This document shows positions 11,201-22,437 of a DNA stretch of 46,226 nucleotides, piece by piece. Position 1 is the stretch's first letter. Each line of letters begins with the position of its first letter. The position numbers and the translations under genes were made by a program. Source of the stretch: Phallusia fumigata (taxonomy: Eukaryota > Chordata > Ascidiacea > Phlebobranchia > Ascidiidae); the NCBI GenBank assembly GCA_008931825.1, contig QXVZ01027555.1, positions 1-46,226 on the forward strand, read 5' to 3'. The notes under the pieces were generated by a model. It saw only the letters and a program-made list of their open reading frames with translations, had not been told where the DNA came from and ran no database searches.

Positions 11201-12739
11201 CGGGGAAAGATTGGAATTTTGGAGGAGAACATTTTTGTCTGTAGGATTGCTGGGATCGCTGACTCCAAACAATTAATGCTCAACAGGTGATTACTACACT
11301 ACACTTGCAAATTATTTTAGAAATATTTTACGATCATTTATAATTGATGAGGCTAACCAGGGTGCACACTGTTTAGCCTTCGCGATACGATTATTTGCGA
11401 TATGGTTTTCCACTGCCACAGGCAGTGTATTTTCTGTCTCTGGTATGTTTTTGTTTTACGAACTTTTGCCTTACCGCTTTTGAAGGAGGCGGCTTCATGT
11501 TCAACAGGTAACTAAGTATAGTCAAGTACATTACCGATTGAAACTTAATGTTTTTTTCACGATAAGTTTTGTTTGTAACTGTATGGTTTGTAACTTCAGA
11601 CGGACGTCGATAGAAAGCCCATATCTAGTTGAAAGATTGCTTGGATCGCCGACACAAAATGCTTAACCGGTAATTACTACACTAAACTCGCAAGATTATT
11701 TCAGAAATGTTTTACGTTCAGTTTTGATCGTTATGGCTAAACAGTGATATGCGTTTTTGGGATATGATTGCAATAGGAAGTGTATACAGACGAACCTAAA
11801 TTTTTTGTCTCTGCTACGTTTTTGTTTCAGGAACTTGGGCGATCGTGGAAAGATCGAACTTTGGAGAAGATCAGCTTACCAACTCAAAACGGTGTAATAC
11901 TCAACAGGTAAATACCTCCAGTCAACAATATTACGGATTTAATCCTGTTTTACGATAAGTTTTGTTTGGTAAAGGCTAACCAGGGTGCACACTGTTTAGC
12001 CTACGCGATGCGATTATTTGGGATATGGTTTGCCATGGGCAATGTATAAAGATGTATTTGCATTTTCTGTCTCTGGCAATCTTTGTTTCAGGAACTGTGG
12101 CCTTACCGCTGTTGGGAAAGATTGAAATTTGAAGGAGAACATTTCTGGTTGTAGGATTGCTGGGATCGCTGACTCCAAACAGTTAATGCTCAACAGGTGA
12201 TTAACATTAAGTTTTATAACTGTCCGTAATTAACAACGATTCATTTGTTGATTTGTCACTTCTGCACTTTTCTTTCAGAACTTCAGACGGACATCAATAA
12301 GAAGAGCCCATATCTGGCTGTAAGATTGCTGGGATCGTCGACACAAAATGCTCAACAGGTAATTGCTTCACTACACTTGCAAATTATTTTAGAAATGTTT
12401 TACGATCAGTTTCGATTGGTGTAGACTAACCAGGGTGCACACTGTTTAGCCTTCGCGATATGGTTTGCGATAGCTAACACAAAGAGATAAACTTGCATTT
12501 TCTGTCTCTTGTGTTTTTTGTTTCAGAAACTTTTCTTACCTTTGTCGAGCGAAATTGGAAGGTAGGCTTTCTATCTTGGTATGGAAGATGCTTCTTACTG
12601 TAAAATTGCTTGAATCACCGACACAAAATGCTCAACAGGTAAATAGTATCAGATAGAGTGCAAAGGGATAAGTTTTCTGTCTCTGCTTTGTTTTGTTTCA
12701 GAAATTTGTCCTTACTGGTGTCGGGGAAATTTGGAATTA

Positions 12740-12813
12740 TCTGCAGTATCAAAAGCGATGGAGGAATCTGGTTAATATGCATCAACGGGATAAAAAAACA
12801 TCACATACCAACC
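12740..12813 (+). other. Decayed exon-like cassette D
   Basis: Ends at a canonical donor, ACC|GTAAGT, unlike the GTAATT of A and B. The body (AGCGATGGAGGAATC, then ATATGCATCAACG) matches the D family found intact at 28708-28819 on the - strand. The left border is unclear and the frame is broken. Confidence 0.5.
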
Positions 12814-12839
12814 GTAAGTAAATAACCGTCAAGGCATGG

Positions 12840-13320
12840 ACATGTGCTTCAACAAAGCTAATGTTCGTTGTTCTGAATCAAACCGATACACCGTGTACTT
12901 TGTTCTACAAGTTTTTTTCTTACATTGTTTTCCAGAAAAAGTATAATTCTGACAAAGATGGCAACAGACGTAAACGGCATTTTCAAAGTTAAGTTGAACT
13001 TACAAACTGACTAGATATTTGTATCTACCTCGCAATTGAGTAACAGGAGGGTCGAGAGTGCACGCTTGACCGCGTCTGTATTTTGATTTCAATGTTTGGT
13101 CCTTAAAATTTAATAATATCTGCGTATTTAACAGCAATTCATTTTTTAATTGACCCCTTGCGCATTTTTCTTTCAAATCTTTAGACGAACATCGATAAGA
13201 GGAGCTCATGTCTGGCTGTAAGGTTGCTGGGATCGCCGACACAAAATGCTCAACAGGTAATTGCTTCACTACACTTGCGAGCTTAATTAAAAACTGTTTG
13301 AGAATCAGTTTGAACAAAAG
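12840..13320 (+). other. Introns and one A-like cassette with hp3
   Basis: Contains a GTGCAC core at 13058-13063 flanked by GGTC and GACC, one of the few hp3-type hairpins in the left array, then a cassette A with acceptor TTTTTCTTTCAA (last base changed from G) and donor CTCAACAG|GTAATT ending at 13258. No protein gene is seen. Confidence 0.45.
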
Positions 13321-14558
13321 CTAACCAGGGTGCACACTGTTTAGCCTACGCGATATGATTGTTTGCGTTATGGTTTATTATAGGCAATGTAGAAAGGTGT
13401 ATTTGCATTTTCTGTCTCTGTCAATCTTTGTTTCAGAAATTGTGGCCTTACCGCTGTCGGAAAAGATTGGAATTAAGAAGGAGGACATTTCTGGTTGTAG
13501 GATTGCTGGGATCGCTGACTTCAAACAGTTTAATGCTCAACAGGTAATTAACTGTGTTTAGCCCATTAAGTTTCATTACTGTGCGTAATTAACATCAATT
13601 CATTTTTTGATTTGACCCTTGTGCACTTTTGTTTCAGAACTTCAGACGGGCATTATTAAGAGGAGCTCATATCTGGTTGTAGGATTGCTGGTATCGTCGA
13701 CTCTAAACAGTTTAATGCTCAACAGGTAATTAACTGTGTTTGGTCCATCCAGTGTTTGGTCCAGTAATTAACATTAAGTTTTATAACTGTGCGCAATTAA
13801 CACCGATTCATTTGTTGATTTCTCACTTGTGCACTTTTGTTTCAAAACTTTAGACAAGCATTAATAAGAGGAGCTCATATCTGGCTGTAAGATTGCTGGT
13901 ATCGCCGACACAAAATGTTAAAAAGGTAATTGCAACACTACGCTTGCGAGCTAAGTTCAAAACTGTTTAGGATAAGTTTGATTGAAAGCTAATCAGCGTG
14001 CACACTGTTCAGCCTACGTGATACGATTGTTTGCGATATGGTTTACCATAGGCAATGTATAAAGATGTATTTGCATTTTCTGTATCTGGCAATCTTGTTT
14101 CAGGAACTGTGGCCTTACCGCTGTCGGGAAAGATTGGAATTAGGAAGGAGAACATTTTTGGCTGTAGGATTGCTGGGAACGCTGACTACAAACAATTATT
14201 GCTCAACAGGTAATTAACATTAAGTTTTATAATTGTGCGTAATTATCAGCGATTCATTTGTTGATTTGTCACTTCTGCACTTTTCTTTCAGATCTGATAT
14301 CTTGAGACGAGCATTGATAAGAAGAGCCCATATTTGGTTGTAAGATTGCTGGGGTTGCCGACACAAAATGCTCAACAGGTAATTGCTACACTACACTTGC
14401 AAGCTAAGTTCAAAACTCGTTAGGATCAATTTGATTAAAGGCTAACCAGGGTGCACACTGTTTAGCCTGCCCGATACGATTATTTGCATTATGATTTGCT
14501 ATAGGCAGTGTGTAAAAGTGGATTTGCATTTTTTTGTCTCTGGCAATCTTTGTTTCAG

Positions 14559-14666
14559 GAACTGTGGTCTTACCGCTGTCGGGGAAAGATTGGAATTTGG
14601 AAGGAGAACATTTTTGTCTGTAGGATTGCTGGGATCGCTGACTCCAAACAGTTTTATGCTCAACAG
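14559..14666 (+). other. Exon-like cassette B, 108-base open copy
   Basis: Acceptor TCTTTGTTTCAG, donor CTCAACAG|GTGATT. Third clear copy that keeps 36 open codons (starts ELWSYRCRGK). Its neighbours at 14105 and 15290 carry one-base deletions or lack the 5' part. Confidence 0.6.
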
Positions 14667-17289
14667 GTGATTAACATTAAGTTTTATAACTGTGCGTAAT
14701 TAACATCAAATCATTTGTTGATTTGTCACTTCTGCACTTTTCTTTCAGATCTGAGAACTTTAGACGGACATCGATAAGAGAAGCCCATATCTGGCTGTAA
14801 GATTGCTGGGATCGCCGACACAAAATGCTCAACAGGTAATTGCTTCACTGCACTTGCAAGCTATTTTGGAAATGTTTTAAGATCAGTTTCGATTGGTGTA
14901 GGCTAAACAGGGTGCACACTGTTTAGCATACGCGATACGATTATTTGCGATATGGTTTGAAATGGGAAGTGTATACAGATGAACGTTTTTTTGTTTCCGC
15001 TACGTTTTTGTTTCAGGAACTTTGGCCCTACCGCTATCGGGGAAAGATCGTATCGTTGAAGAAGACCAGCTTGCCAACTCAAAACTGTGTAATGCCCAAC
15101 TGGTAATTACCTTTGGTTAAGTACATAAGCGATTTAAACTTGTTTTGCGATAAGTTTTGTCTGGTGAAGGCTAACCAGGGTGCAGAGTGTTTAGCCTACG
15201 CGATACGATTATTCGCGATATGGTTTACTATAGGCAGTGTATGAAGAAGAACTTGCGTTTTTTTGTCTCTGCTACGTTTTTGTTTCAGGAAAGATCGGAA
15301 CTTTGAAGGAAAACATTTCTGGCTGTTGGATTGCTGGGATCGCTGACTCCAAAGAGTTTAATGATCAACAGGTGATTAACTGTGTTTGGTCCATTAAGTT
15401 TCATTACTGTGCGTAATTAACACCGATTCATTTTTTGATTTGACACTTCTGCACTTTTCTTTAAGAACTTCAGACGAGCGTTATTAAGACGAGCTCATGT
15501 CTGGCTGTAAGATTTCTGGGATCGCTGACACAAAATGCTCAACAGGTAATTGCTACGCTACACTTGCGAGCATAATTAAAAACTGTTTGAGAATCAGTTT
15601 GAATAAAAGCTAACCAGGGTGCACACTGTTTAGCCTAAGCGATATGATTGTTTGCGATATGGTTTAATATAGGCAATGTAGAAAGGTGTATTTGCATTTT
15701 TGTGTCTCTGCTATGTTTTTGTTTCAGAAATTGTGGCCTTACCGCTGTCGGGAAAGATTGGAATTAAGAAGGAGAACATTTCTGGTTGTAGGATTGCTGG
15801 GATCGCTGACTTCAAACAGTTTAATGATCAACAGGTGATTAACTGCGTTTGGTCCATTAAGTTTCATTACTGTGCGTAATTTACACCGATGCATTTTTTG
15901 ATTTGACACTTGTGCACTTTTGTTTCAGAACTTCAGACGGGCATTATTAAGAGGAGCTCATATCTGGCTGTAAGATTGCTGGGAACGCCGACACAAAATG
16001 CTTAACAGGTAATTGCTACACTACACTTGTGACCTTAATTTTGAACAGTTCTAGGATCAGTTGATTAAATGCTAACCAAGTGAATAGATATGAACCCGCA
16101 TTTTTCTGTCTCTGGTATGTTTTTGTTTCCGGAACCACGAGATAAAACCTGAATTTGGAAGGAGTTTATTTCTGGTTGTAAGACCGTTAGGATCGTCAAT
16201 CCAAGGTAAAATTTTGTGCAAACGTATATAAATTATGTTAACAAACTGATTTAAGAAATGTTTTTTTTACCCAACGATAAAATTCTTGAACTATTTGTTT
16301 GCTGCAAAGGACTTAGCGTATTGGAGACTTGTATAGATCTACCGTGTTAATGTTGATAATTTTTGCTGCATTTTAATGCTAAAGAAACTCTAGGCTTATC
16401 GTGTATTTACACCAAAATGATAGCATTGCTGGCTTTGTTGCGGGTTTTGATCGACATCGAACGAATTTAATCTCCTGACAAGAATTGAACCTGCAGCAGC
16501 AAAATCAGTGGAGGAATTCGGTTGATATCAGTTGGCCAATGACAAACGTAAGTAAACAAACGTCAAGACAGGATCATGTGCTTTGAACTTTTTGTGTTCA
16601 TAATCTCGCCATTAAAAAATAACAGAAAAAAAGACAATATCACGCACTTTGTTCTGTCTTTAAATGTTAATTTTACATTGTTATTTGGTTGTATTACTTG
16701 GTTTATAAATGTTTGACAACCGTTGATAGTTAAAAGCGATTCGTTTTTCACATTGCTCATTTGTTTTCAGAACGTAAGACCAGCATTGGCTTTAACAGCT
16801 TAATGCCCCAGGTCATTAACTGTAGTCAAGCACATTACCGGTTTGATCCCATGTAGGGAATAATTTGTTAAGCGATATTTTGTTGGTGAAAGCTAACCAG
16901 GGTGCACACTGCTTAGCCTTTGCAGTATAATTTTGCGATATGAATTACAAGTGTGTAGAGATTTATTTGGTATTTTTCTGTCTCCGGTATGTTTTTGTTT
17001 CAGAAACTACGAGGGAAAACTTGATTTGGAAGGAGTTGATTTCTGGTTGTAAGATCGTTCGGTTCGTCAATCCGAAGATAAAATTTTGTGTAGGCGTATA
17101 CCAATTAAGTTATCAAATTAAGTTAAACAATGTTTTATTACCCAACGATAAAATTCTTTGAACCATTTGTTTGCTGCAAAGGACTTAGTGTGTTGGAGAC
17201 TTTCATATTTCTACCGCACTAATGTTGATATTTTTGCTGCAATTTAATGTATTTACACCAAAATGATCGCATTGCTGGCTTTGTTGCAG

Positions 17290-17395
17290 GTTTTTAGATC
17301 AACATTGAACGAATTCGATCTCCTGGCAAGAATTGAACTTGCAGCAGCAAAATCAGTGGAGGAATTCGGTTGATATCAGTTGGCCAATGACAAAC
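17290..17395 (+). other. Exon-like cassette D with GC donor
   Basis: Acceptor CTTTGTTGCAG, body including GCAGCAGCAAAATCAGTGG, donor AAAC|GCAAGT. The inverted partner at 32048-32153 has the same length (106 bases) but a GTAAGT donor, as does the + copy ending at 16547, so T has changed to C here. One frame is open through LLARIELAAAKSVEEFG and then stops. Confidence 0.55.
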
Positions 17396-17641
17396 GCAAG
17401 TAAACAAACGTCAAGACATGATCATGTGCTTCAAACGTTTTGTTTTCACAATCTCGCCATTAAACATTACCAGAAAAAAGGACAATTTAACACGCACTTT
17501 GTTCTGTCGTTAAATGTTAATTTTTCATTGTTTGTAGGAGTGTTGTTGCGGCGAAGTAGGAAACAGAAGTAACCGACATTTTCAGAGTTAAGATTTAAGT
17601 TACTAGATATTTATTTCTACATCAGCGAAAATGAGTAACAT

Positions 17642-17667
17642 GGAGGTAGAGTGCACGCTTTACCTCC
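17642..17667 (+). other. Intronic hairpin hp3, perfect stem
   Basis: Arms GGAGGTA (17642-17648) and TACCTCC (17661-17667) are exact complements enclosing GTGCAC at 17651-17656. The stem is unrelated to hp1 or hp2. Flank CTCTGTATTTTGGTTG follows, as in other hp3 copies. Confidence 0.65.
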
Positions 17668-18187
17668 TCTGTATTTTGGTTGTATTACTTGGTTTATAAA
17701 TGTTTGACAACGGTCGATAGTTAAAGGCAATTCAATTTTCACGTTGCTCATTTGTTTTCAACTTTATACCAGCATTGTCTTAAGAAGCTCGTTTCTGGCC
17801 AAAGATTGAATCGCCGACTAACAGCATAATGCTCCAGGTAATTAACTGTAGTCAACATTTTTCAAACGTTTTGCATGCCTGAAAAACCACACATGAAAAG
17901 CTTCTTTGATGATAAAGTTACAAGTGAACGTTAGAGAAACATTGTCATTAATTTCTCTTTTCCTGGCTCCCATAACATTTTAAAGAATCTCCGATCGGGA
18001 TAAACTTTTAACATATTTTAGGTTGGGCCATTGTACAAGGTGACAGAAGTAATCGACATCGCAAAATTCAGTAACAGAACGGTTTAGAGTTCACGCTTGA
18101 CCGCATCTGTATTTTGGAATTGGTCTATAAGTTTGACAACTGTGGATAATTAAAAGATTTTTACATTGCTTGTTTTTTTTATTTCAG

Positions 18188-18303
18188 GTTCTCGTGTGGC
18201 TTCTGTTCGCTGCATCTACAGGCTGTTCGACTGCCACCGACACCATAGGGAAGTAGAGGGCTATGGTTGAATCACTTAACTGCAACAAGTTTTTAAAGAG
18301 AAG
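18188..18303 (+). other. Exon-like cassette P with GC donor
   Basis: Acceptor TTTTATTTCAG, donor AAG|GCAAGT. Its mirror copy is 33287-33406 and related copies are 42077-42206 and about 40480-40600. GC in place of GT recurs in several copies. No frame is kept across copies. Confidence 0.55.
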
Positions 18304-18331
18304 GCAAGTAAAAGTTGGCAATCTAGTGGAG

Positions 18332-18374
18332 CATGGGAGGACAGTATCACGTGCTCTTATCCTGTCTTCGCATG
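18332..18374 (+). other. Intronic hairpin hp2, diverged copy
   Basis: Arms CATGGGAGGACAG and CTGTCTTCGCATG with the loop changed to GTGCTC. Mirror of the copy at 33216-33258, which keeps GTGCAC. A natural variant for testing what the loop does. Confidence 0.55.
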
Positions 18375-18438
18375 TTTTTGTGTTTCACAAGTTGTGATCT
18401 AGGTTACATATCGTTGAACTTCACACGTACCTAAGTAG

Positions 18439-18532
18439 ATGCAACGCATTCGAACTGGAGAAACACCGTTTATACGGAAGACGGCTTCGGTGAAATTCCT
18501 TGAAGTGCAACATGGAACTTTACACGATACAG
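18439..18532 (+). other. Exon-like cassette Q, starts with ATG
   Basis: Acceptor CCTAAGTAG with the exon beginning ATGCAACGCATTCG, donor CAG|GCAAGT. The ATG is the first base of the exon in all copies seen. This copy and 41844-41940 stay open throughout (begin MQRIRTGETP and MQRVRTEETS); copies at 33064-33159, about 38570-38670 and about 40260-40350 contain frameshifts or stops. A short peptide is possible but not supported by frame conservation. Confidence 0.5.
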
Positions 18533-18586
18533 GCAAGTAAAGTCATTTATCAAACTGACATTATTTTCAATTAGTTTCAAGACAAG

Positions 18587-18629
18587 CATGCGAAGACAGT
18601 ATAACGTGCACTTATCCTGTCTTCGCATG
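18587..18629 (+). other. Intronic hairpin hp2, perfect 13-bp stem
   Basis: Arms CATGCGAAGACAG (18587-18599) and CTGTCTTCGCATG (18617-18629) are exact complements. Inside, ATAA pairs with TTAT around the loop GTGCAC (18606-18611). This is the best hp2 stem in the window. At 43 bases it is short for an animal pre-microRNA. Confidence 0.75.
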
Positions 18630-18701
18630 TTGATATATCCAAACTTTAACGAGGTGACATATCTTGTTGAATTCCAAGTACTGCTTGTGTCTTGTTTGGA
18701 G

Positions 18702-18771
18702 GAAAACAAACAGAAGCAGAGTCCTCGTGTTCAACTGCAACAAACCACAAAGAGAAGGAATGTGGATTCAA
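18702..18771 (+). other. Exon-like cassette R
   Basis: Begins GAAAACAAACAGAAGCAGAG after a weak acceptor (GTTTGGAG, where - strand copies have GTTTCGCAG) and ends TTCAA|GTTAAG, an unusual donor kept in the other R copies. Mirror near 32850-32930; relatives at 36470-36540, about 38110-38180 and 41379-41450. One frame encodes a basic, glutamine-rich stretch, but other copies use a shifted frame. Confidence 0.45.
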
Positions 18772-18934
18772 GTTAAGTTAAGTTACCGAATTTCCGAAAA
18801 AGGAGCATTAACAGGGTGGTTTGGAGTGCACGCTATACCTCCTCTGTTATTTGGTTGTATTACCTGGTCCATAAACTTTGATAACTGTGGTAATTCACAG
18901 CGATTTAATATTCACGTTCCCAATTTGTTTTAAG

Positions 18935-19010
18935 AACGTTGGACCAGCTTCAAAAGAGCTCGTTAATGGTCGTAGATTGAATCGTCGACATGTACAGCTT
19001 AATGCTTCAG
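18935..19010 (+). other. Exon-like cassette A'
   Basis: Acceptor TTGTTTTAAG, start AACGTTGGACC, donor AATGCTTCAG|GTAATT. It corresponds to cassette A of the left array in its 3' end and near-equal length (76; a relative at 41108-41187 has exactly 80). Confidence 0.55.
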
Positions 19011-19201
19011 GTAATTAACCGTATTCAAGCACATTACCGGTTTGTACCTATGTAGGAAACAATTTGTTAAACAATATTTTTTTGGTGAAGTCGAACCAGG
19101 GTGCACACTGTTTTGCCGTCGCAAAATGATTTTGCGATATAAATTGCAAGTGTATAGATATGAACATGCATTTTTTTGTCTTTCGTATGTTTTTGTTTCA
19201 G

Positions 19202-19274
19202 AAACTTCGGAGGAACCTGAATTTGAGAGTGGACTATTTCTGGTTGAAAGATTGTTCGGATCGTCAACCCTAAG
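19202..19274 (+). other. Exon-like cassette F
   Basis: Acceptor TTTTTGTTTCAG, start AAACTTCGGAGG, donor CCTAAG|GTAAAA, 73 bases, preceded by hp1 (core 19101). F is the inner-arm counterpart of B: same acceptor context (GTATGTTTTTGTTTCAG) and the core TTTCTGGTTG. A one-base shift changes the frame relative to 19960-20032. Confidence 0.55.
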
Positions 19275-19959
19275 GTAAAATTTACTGCAGACACTGAATT
19301 TATGTTTTCGACCTCGATTACATCGAATGTATTTTTGTTACATATGTTTTAATGTGTTAACACGCAACGATGACATTATTTAAGGCTTTGTTTGCTGCAT
19401 AACTAACGATACAGTTGTTAAAGATTTAGTTTGGTTTATATTATATACCCTACCTACCACACAAATGTTGATAATTATGGGTTTCTGTAATAGGGTTACA
19501 TAAGCACAAATGAAGTGAGGTTAAATGGAATATAAGCCCCTTGTCCCATTTGAAATTCAGTGGGTGATGGTTCAGAGACAATTTATGTTTACGATATTTA
19601 TTTCCACATAGCGAAATTCAGTAATTGGGTAGTTTAGAGTTTACCGCCTCTGTATTTTGGTTGCATTACCTGGTCCATACGTTGATGAAAACTGTTGATA
19701 AATAACAGCGGTTCGTTTTTCACATTGCCTATTGTTTTCAGAACGACTGTTGATTGAATCGCCGACTTCAACAGCTTAATGCTTCAGGTAATTAACTGTA
19801 ATCAAGCACATTAAACCTATGTAGTGAATAGAGTAATTTTTGTTGAAGGCGAACCAGGGTGCACACTGTTTTGCCGTCGCAAAATGATTTTGCGATATAA
19901 ATTGCAAGTGCATAGATATGAACATGCATTTTTTTGTCTCGGGTATGTTTTTGTTTCAG

Positions 19960-20032
19960 AAACTTCGGAGGGAAACCTAAGTCTGGGAGTGGACTATTTC
20001 TGGTTGAAAGATTCTTCGGATCGCCAACCTAA
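19960..20032 (+). other. Exon-like cassette F, second copy
   Basis: Same borders and the same 73-base length as the previous F copy, with hp1 core at 19859 before it. Mirror copy 29430-29500. One frame is open here and in the mirror (both include GVDYFWLKDS), but not in the other F copies. Confidence 0.55.
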
Positions 20033-20100
20033 GGTAAAAATTTACTGCAGGCAAACTAAGTAAAATTTTTGAATTTCCGTTTTCGGCGCCGAATGTTTCC

Positions 20101-20540
20101 GCTTTCCTCTGATGATGCATTTTTGTAATGTACGCAGCAATAGCAGTGGAGGAATCGGTTGATATACATCATCGTGTTGAGAAGCCATCACGCACTAAAT
20201 GTAAGTGAACAGCTACATAACTTACACTCTGTTCTGTCTTTAAATGTTGAACATGATATTTTTACATTGTTGGTTGGAATTATAATAGTTTTGTGTAACA
20301 TGTCGTTCGTTCAGCATGACCCCATAGCTCCATCAGTTTCCCCACATTCTATAGCGGTGCACGGATTGCTGTGTTACTCTGCTAACCCCCCAAATGGGTC
20401 AAATTTTTATGTCGTTGTGGTGCACGTAATGCTTAGTTTAACCACAAAGCCTGACATACTCTTTGACAACTTTGCCTGGGGTAACAATCATGTCATAAAA
20501 ATACTAGGTAACTATGAGACCAAGTTTAATATATTGTAGA
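20101..20540 (+). pseudogene. Cassettes D and E, left-arm copy
   Basis: D ends at AAAT|GTAAGT near 20201. E follows an acceptor near 20283 (ATTATAATAG). The D frame seen in the mirror copy is broken here. E keeps one frame of about 80 codons that includes DPIAP, VHGLLCYSANPP, NFAWGNN and ILGNYETK, ending at TAG (20537-20539). The mirror on the - strand has these segments split between two frames by an internal duplication. No known family is recognised. It could be a captured coding exon of a host or transposon gene, now decaying. Confidence 0.4.
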
Positions 20541-21115
20541 GTATACATCTTGGTGTATAGAGGATGTCTAGATATGAAGTCATCCTTCTAGTTGGCATGT
20601 TAGAAACGATTTGGTTGGTTTCCAAAGACTATTTTTTACTTTTTGTTTAACATTAATATTTCTTAACACCACCAGCAATTAGTAATTGCACTCATACATT
20701 TATGCCTGCGAAAACAATGATGTCATAAAGATAATTAGGGACCCAGCGTAATTTGGCTATTAAATACATGCAGATCATCACTTTTTGGGTATAGTGTATT
20801 TACACATTACACTTTGTTCTGTCGTTAAATGTTTAACAAACCCTGTTTTTTATTTTGTTTTACAGGAGAAGTTTATTGCGGCGAATAGGTGAACAGAACT
20901 AACCGACATTGAGATAAGTTTTACTTTATTGGATATTTATGTCTACATCGAGATATTGAGTAACAAAGTGGTTTAGAATGCACGCTTTACCTCTTCTGTA
21001 TTTTGGTTGCATTACTTCATTTTTTTAGAACGTTAAACCAGCTATGTTTAAAGGAGCTCGATTCTGCCTGTGGATTAAATCGCCGGCTTGTACAGCTTAA
21101 TGCTTCAGGTAATTA
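20541..21115 (+). other. Intronic stretch with two further cassettes
   Basis: An exon-like block starts after TTTTGTTTTACAG near 20864 (GAGAAGTTTATTGCGGCG; mirror near 27660). An hp3 relative near 20965-20995 has ATGCAC in place of GTGCAC. An A' block ends at AATGCTTCAG|GTAATT near 21108. The first 300 bases show no cassette. Confidence 0.45.
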
Positions 21116-21288
21116 ACTGTAGTCAAGTACATTATCGGGTAAAACATATGTGAGGATTTAAAACGATGATGGTGAAGGCTAACCAGGGTGCACACTGTTT
21201 AGCTTTTACAGTGTTACTTTTGGGATATGTTTTGCAAGTGTAATAAATTGTATTTGCACTTTCTGTCTCTGGTACATTTTTGTTTCAG

Positions 21289-21378
21289 AAATTTTCTTTT
21301 ACTTCTGTCGAGGAAGGGACTATTTCTGCTTGTTGGATTGCTGGGATCGCCAACTCCAAACGGTTTAATGCTCAACAG
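21289..21378 (+). other. Exon-like cassette B', inner arm
   Basis: Acceptor TTTTTGTTTCAG, donor CTCAACAG|GTATTA. It resembles the left-array B more closely than F and lies next to hp1 copies at 21188 and 21419. A further block at about 21520-21627 ends ACTCAACAG|GTAATT. Mirrors lie at about 27105-27195 and 26855-26955. Confidence 0.5.
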
Positions 21379-21923
21379 GTATTAACTAATCAAGTACTTG
21401 CCGATGAAGCTAATCAGGGTGCACGCTGTTTAGCCTTCGCAATAGCCTACAACTTTGCGATGCAATTTGCAAGTGAATTGAGATGCGAAGACGTTTTTCT
21501 GTCTCTGTGATGTTTCAGGAACTTTGCTCCTACCGCAGTCGAGGATAAATCTAAATCTGAGATGAGACTATTTCTGGTTGTAGGATTTCCTAAATCGCCG
21601 ACTCTCAACGGTTTATTACTCAACAGGTAATTGTCTATACGAGTACAATATCAATTTAAACGTACAGGCTTATTTCAAAAGTGTTTGTTTAACGATTATG
21701 TTTGCATTCAATCGATGAAGAATAACAAGAGTGTACATTGTTTAGCAATTACAGTGTAATTTTGTAAATTAAGTGTATAGACGAGAGGGAGTTTTCCCCG
21801 TCTCTGACATGCTTTTGTTTTAGGAACATGGGTCTTACCGTCTTGAATTTCGGAGGGGAACATTTTTGGAGTCTTAGGGTTAGGAAGTATACTACTTGTA
21901 TGCACACTGATTTGCCTTAGCAC

Positions 21924-22437
21924 NNNNNNNNNNNNNNNNNNNNNNNNNNNNNNNNNNNNNNNNNNNNNNNNNNNNNNNNNNNNNNNNNNNNNNNNNNNNN
22001 NNNNNNNNNNNNNNNNNNNNNNNNNNNNNNNNNNNNNNNNNNNNNNNNNNNNNNNNNNNNNNNNNNNNNNNNNNNNNNNNNNNNNNNNNNNNNNNNNNNN
22101 NNNNNNNNNNNNNNNNNNNNNNNNNNNNNNNNNNNNNNNNNNNNNNNNNNNNNNNNNNNNNNNNNNNNNNNNNNNNNNNNNNNNNNNNNNNNNNNNNNNN
22201 NNNNNNNNNNNNNNNNNNNNNNNNNNNNNNNNNNNNNNNNNNNNNNNNNNNNNNNNNNNNNNNNNNNNNNNNNNNNNNNNNNNNNNNNNNNNNNNNNNNN
22301 NNNNNNNNNNNNNNNNNNNNNNNNNNNNNNNNNNNNNNNNNNNNNNNNNNNNNNNNNNNNNNNNNNNNNNNNNNNNNNNNNNNNNNNNNNNNNNNNNNNN
22401 NNNNNNNNNNNNNNNNNNNNNNNNNNNNNNNNNNNNN
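21924..22437. other. Assembly gap (514 N)
   Basis: A run of 514 undetermined bases at the junction of the cassette arm and the minisatellite. In the right arm the equivalent place holds one more cassette (about 26380-26480) and a minisatellite border, so the gap probably hides these. Confidence 0.99.

Larger units (their letters stand above)
6979..16060 (+). ncRNA. Left exon-cassette array, second block
   Basis: About 35 cassettes continue the A/B alternation. Clear A: 7266-7345, 7677-7758, 8093-8172, 8867-8945, 10920-10999, 12279-12358. Clear B: 7076-7183, 7914-8000, 8616-8698, 9083-9188, 9535-9641, 9825-9910, 11180-11286, 12092-12196, 14559-14666. hp1 cores: 7830, 8245, 8508, 9427, 9716, 9988, 10696, 11073, 11362, 11985, 12435, 13330, 13998, 14451, 14912, 15619. 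Decayed cores: 10416 (GTGCGC), 15180 (GTGCAG), and a deletion at 7411-7420. Some acceptors are lost (for example ATTTCGG at about 10094). Frame-breaking indels are common in exons while splice borders persist, which fits a non-coding transcript under splicing constraint, or recent spread by duplication. Confidence 0.6.
16061..18187 (+). other. Transitional block of D, F and A' cassettes
   Basis: Here A/B cassettes give way to the families found in the inner arm. Seen: an F block ending at 16205 (AAG|GTAAAA) with its acceptor lost; a D block ending at 16547 (AAAC|GTAAGT); hp1 at 16902; F at 17004 with a lost donor; D at 17290-17395; a block after TTTGTAG at about 17537; hp3 at 17642-17667; and an A'-like block ending near 17837. 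Several members have one broken splice border, so this part looks more decayed than its surroundings. Confidence 0.5.
18188..21923 (+). repeat. Left arm of the large inverted repeat
   Basis: Cassettes P, Q, R, A', F, D, E and B' follow in the same order as on the - strand from 33406 down to about 26550. Matching points: P 18188/33406, Q 18439/33159, R 18702/32930, E about 20310/28610, hp1 21188/27294, and the block by the gap at 21890/26570. By eye many stretches look around 90 percent alike or better, with indels. The arm starts at an abrupt border at 18188, where upstream DNA no longer resembles the promoter block beyond 33406. Confidence 0.8.

Noticed and set aside
1..16060. CRISPR-like array because of regular repeats
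   Set aside because: Units are long and diverged, have splice borders and lack unique spacers between identical short repeats; the DNA is eukaryotic.
18587..18629. hp2 hairpins as a microRNA cluster
   Set aside because: Stem plus loop is 43 bases with a 13-bp outer stem, short for an animal pre-microRNA, and the most constant part is the loop instead of an arm. Small-RNA data could reopen this.
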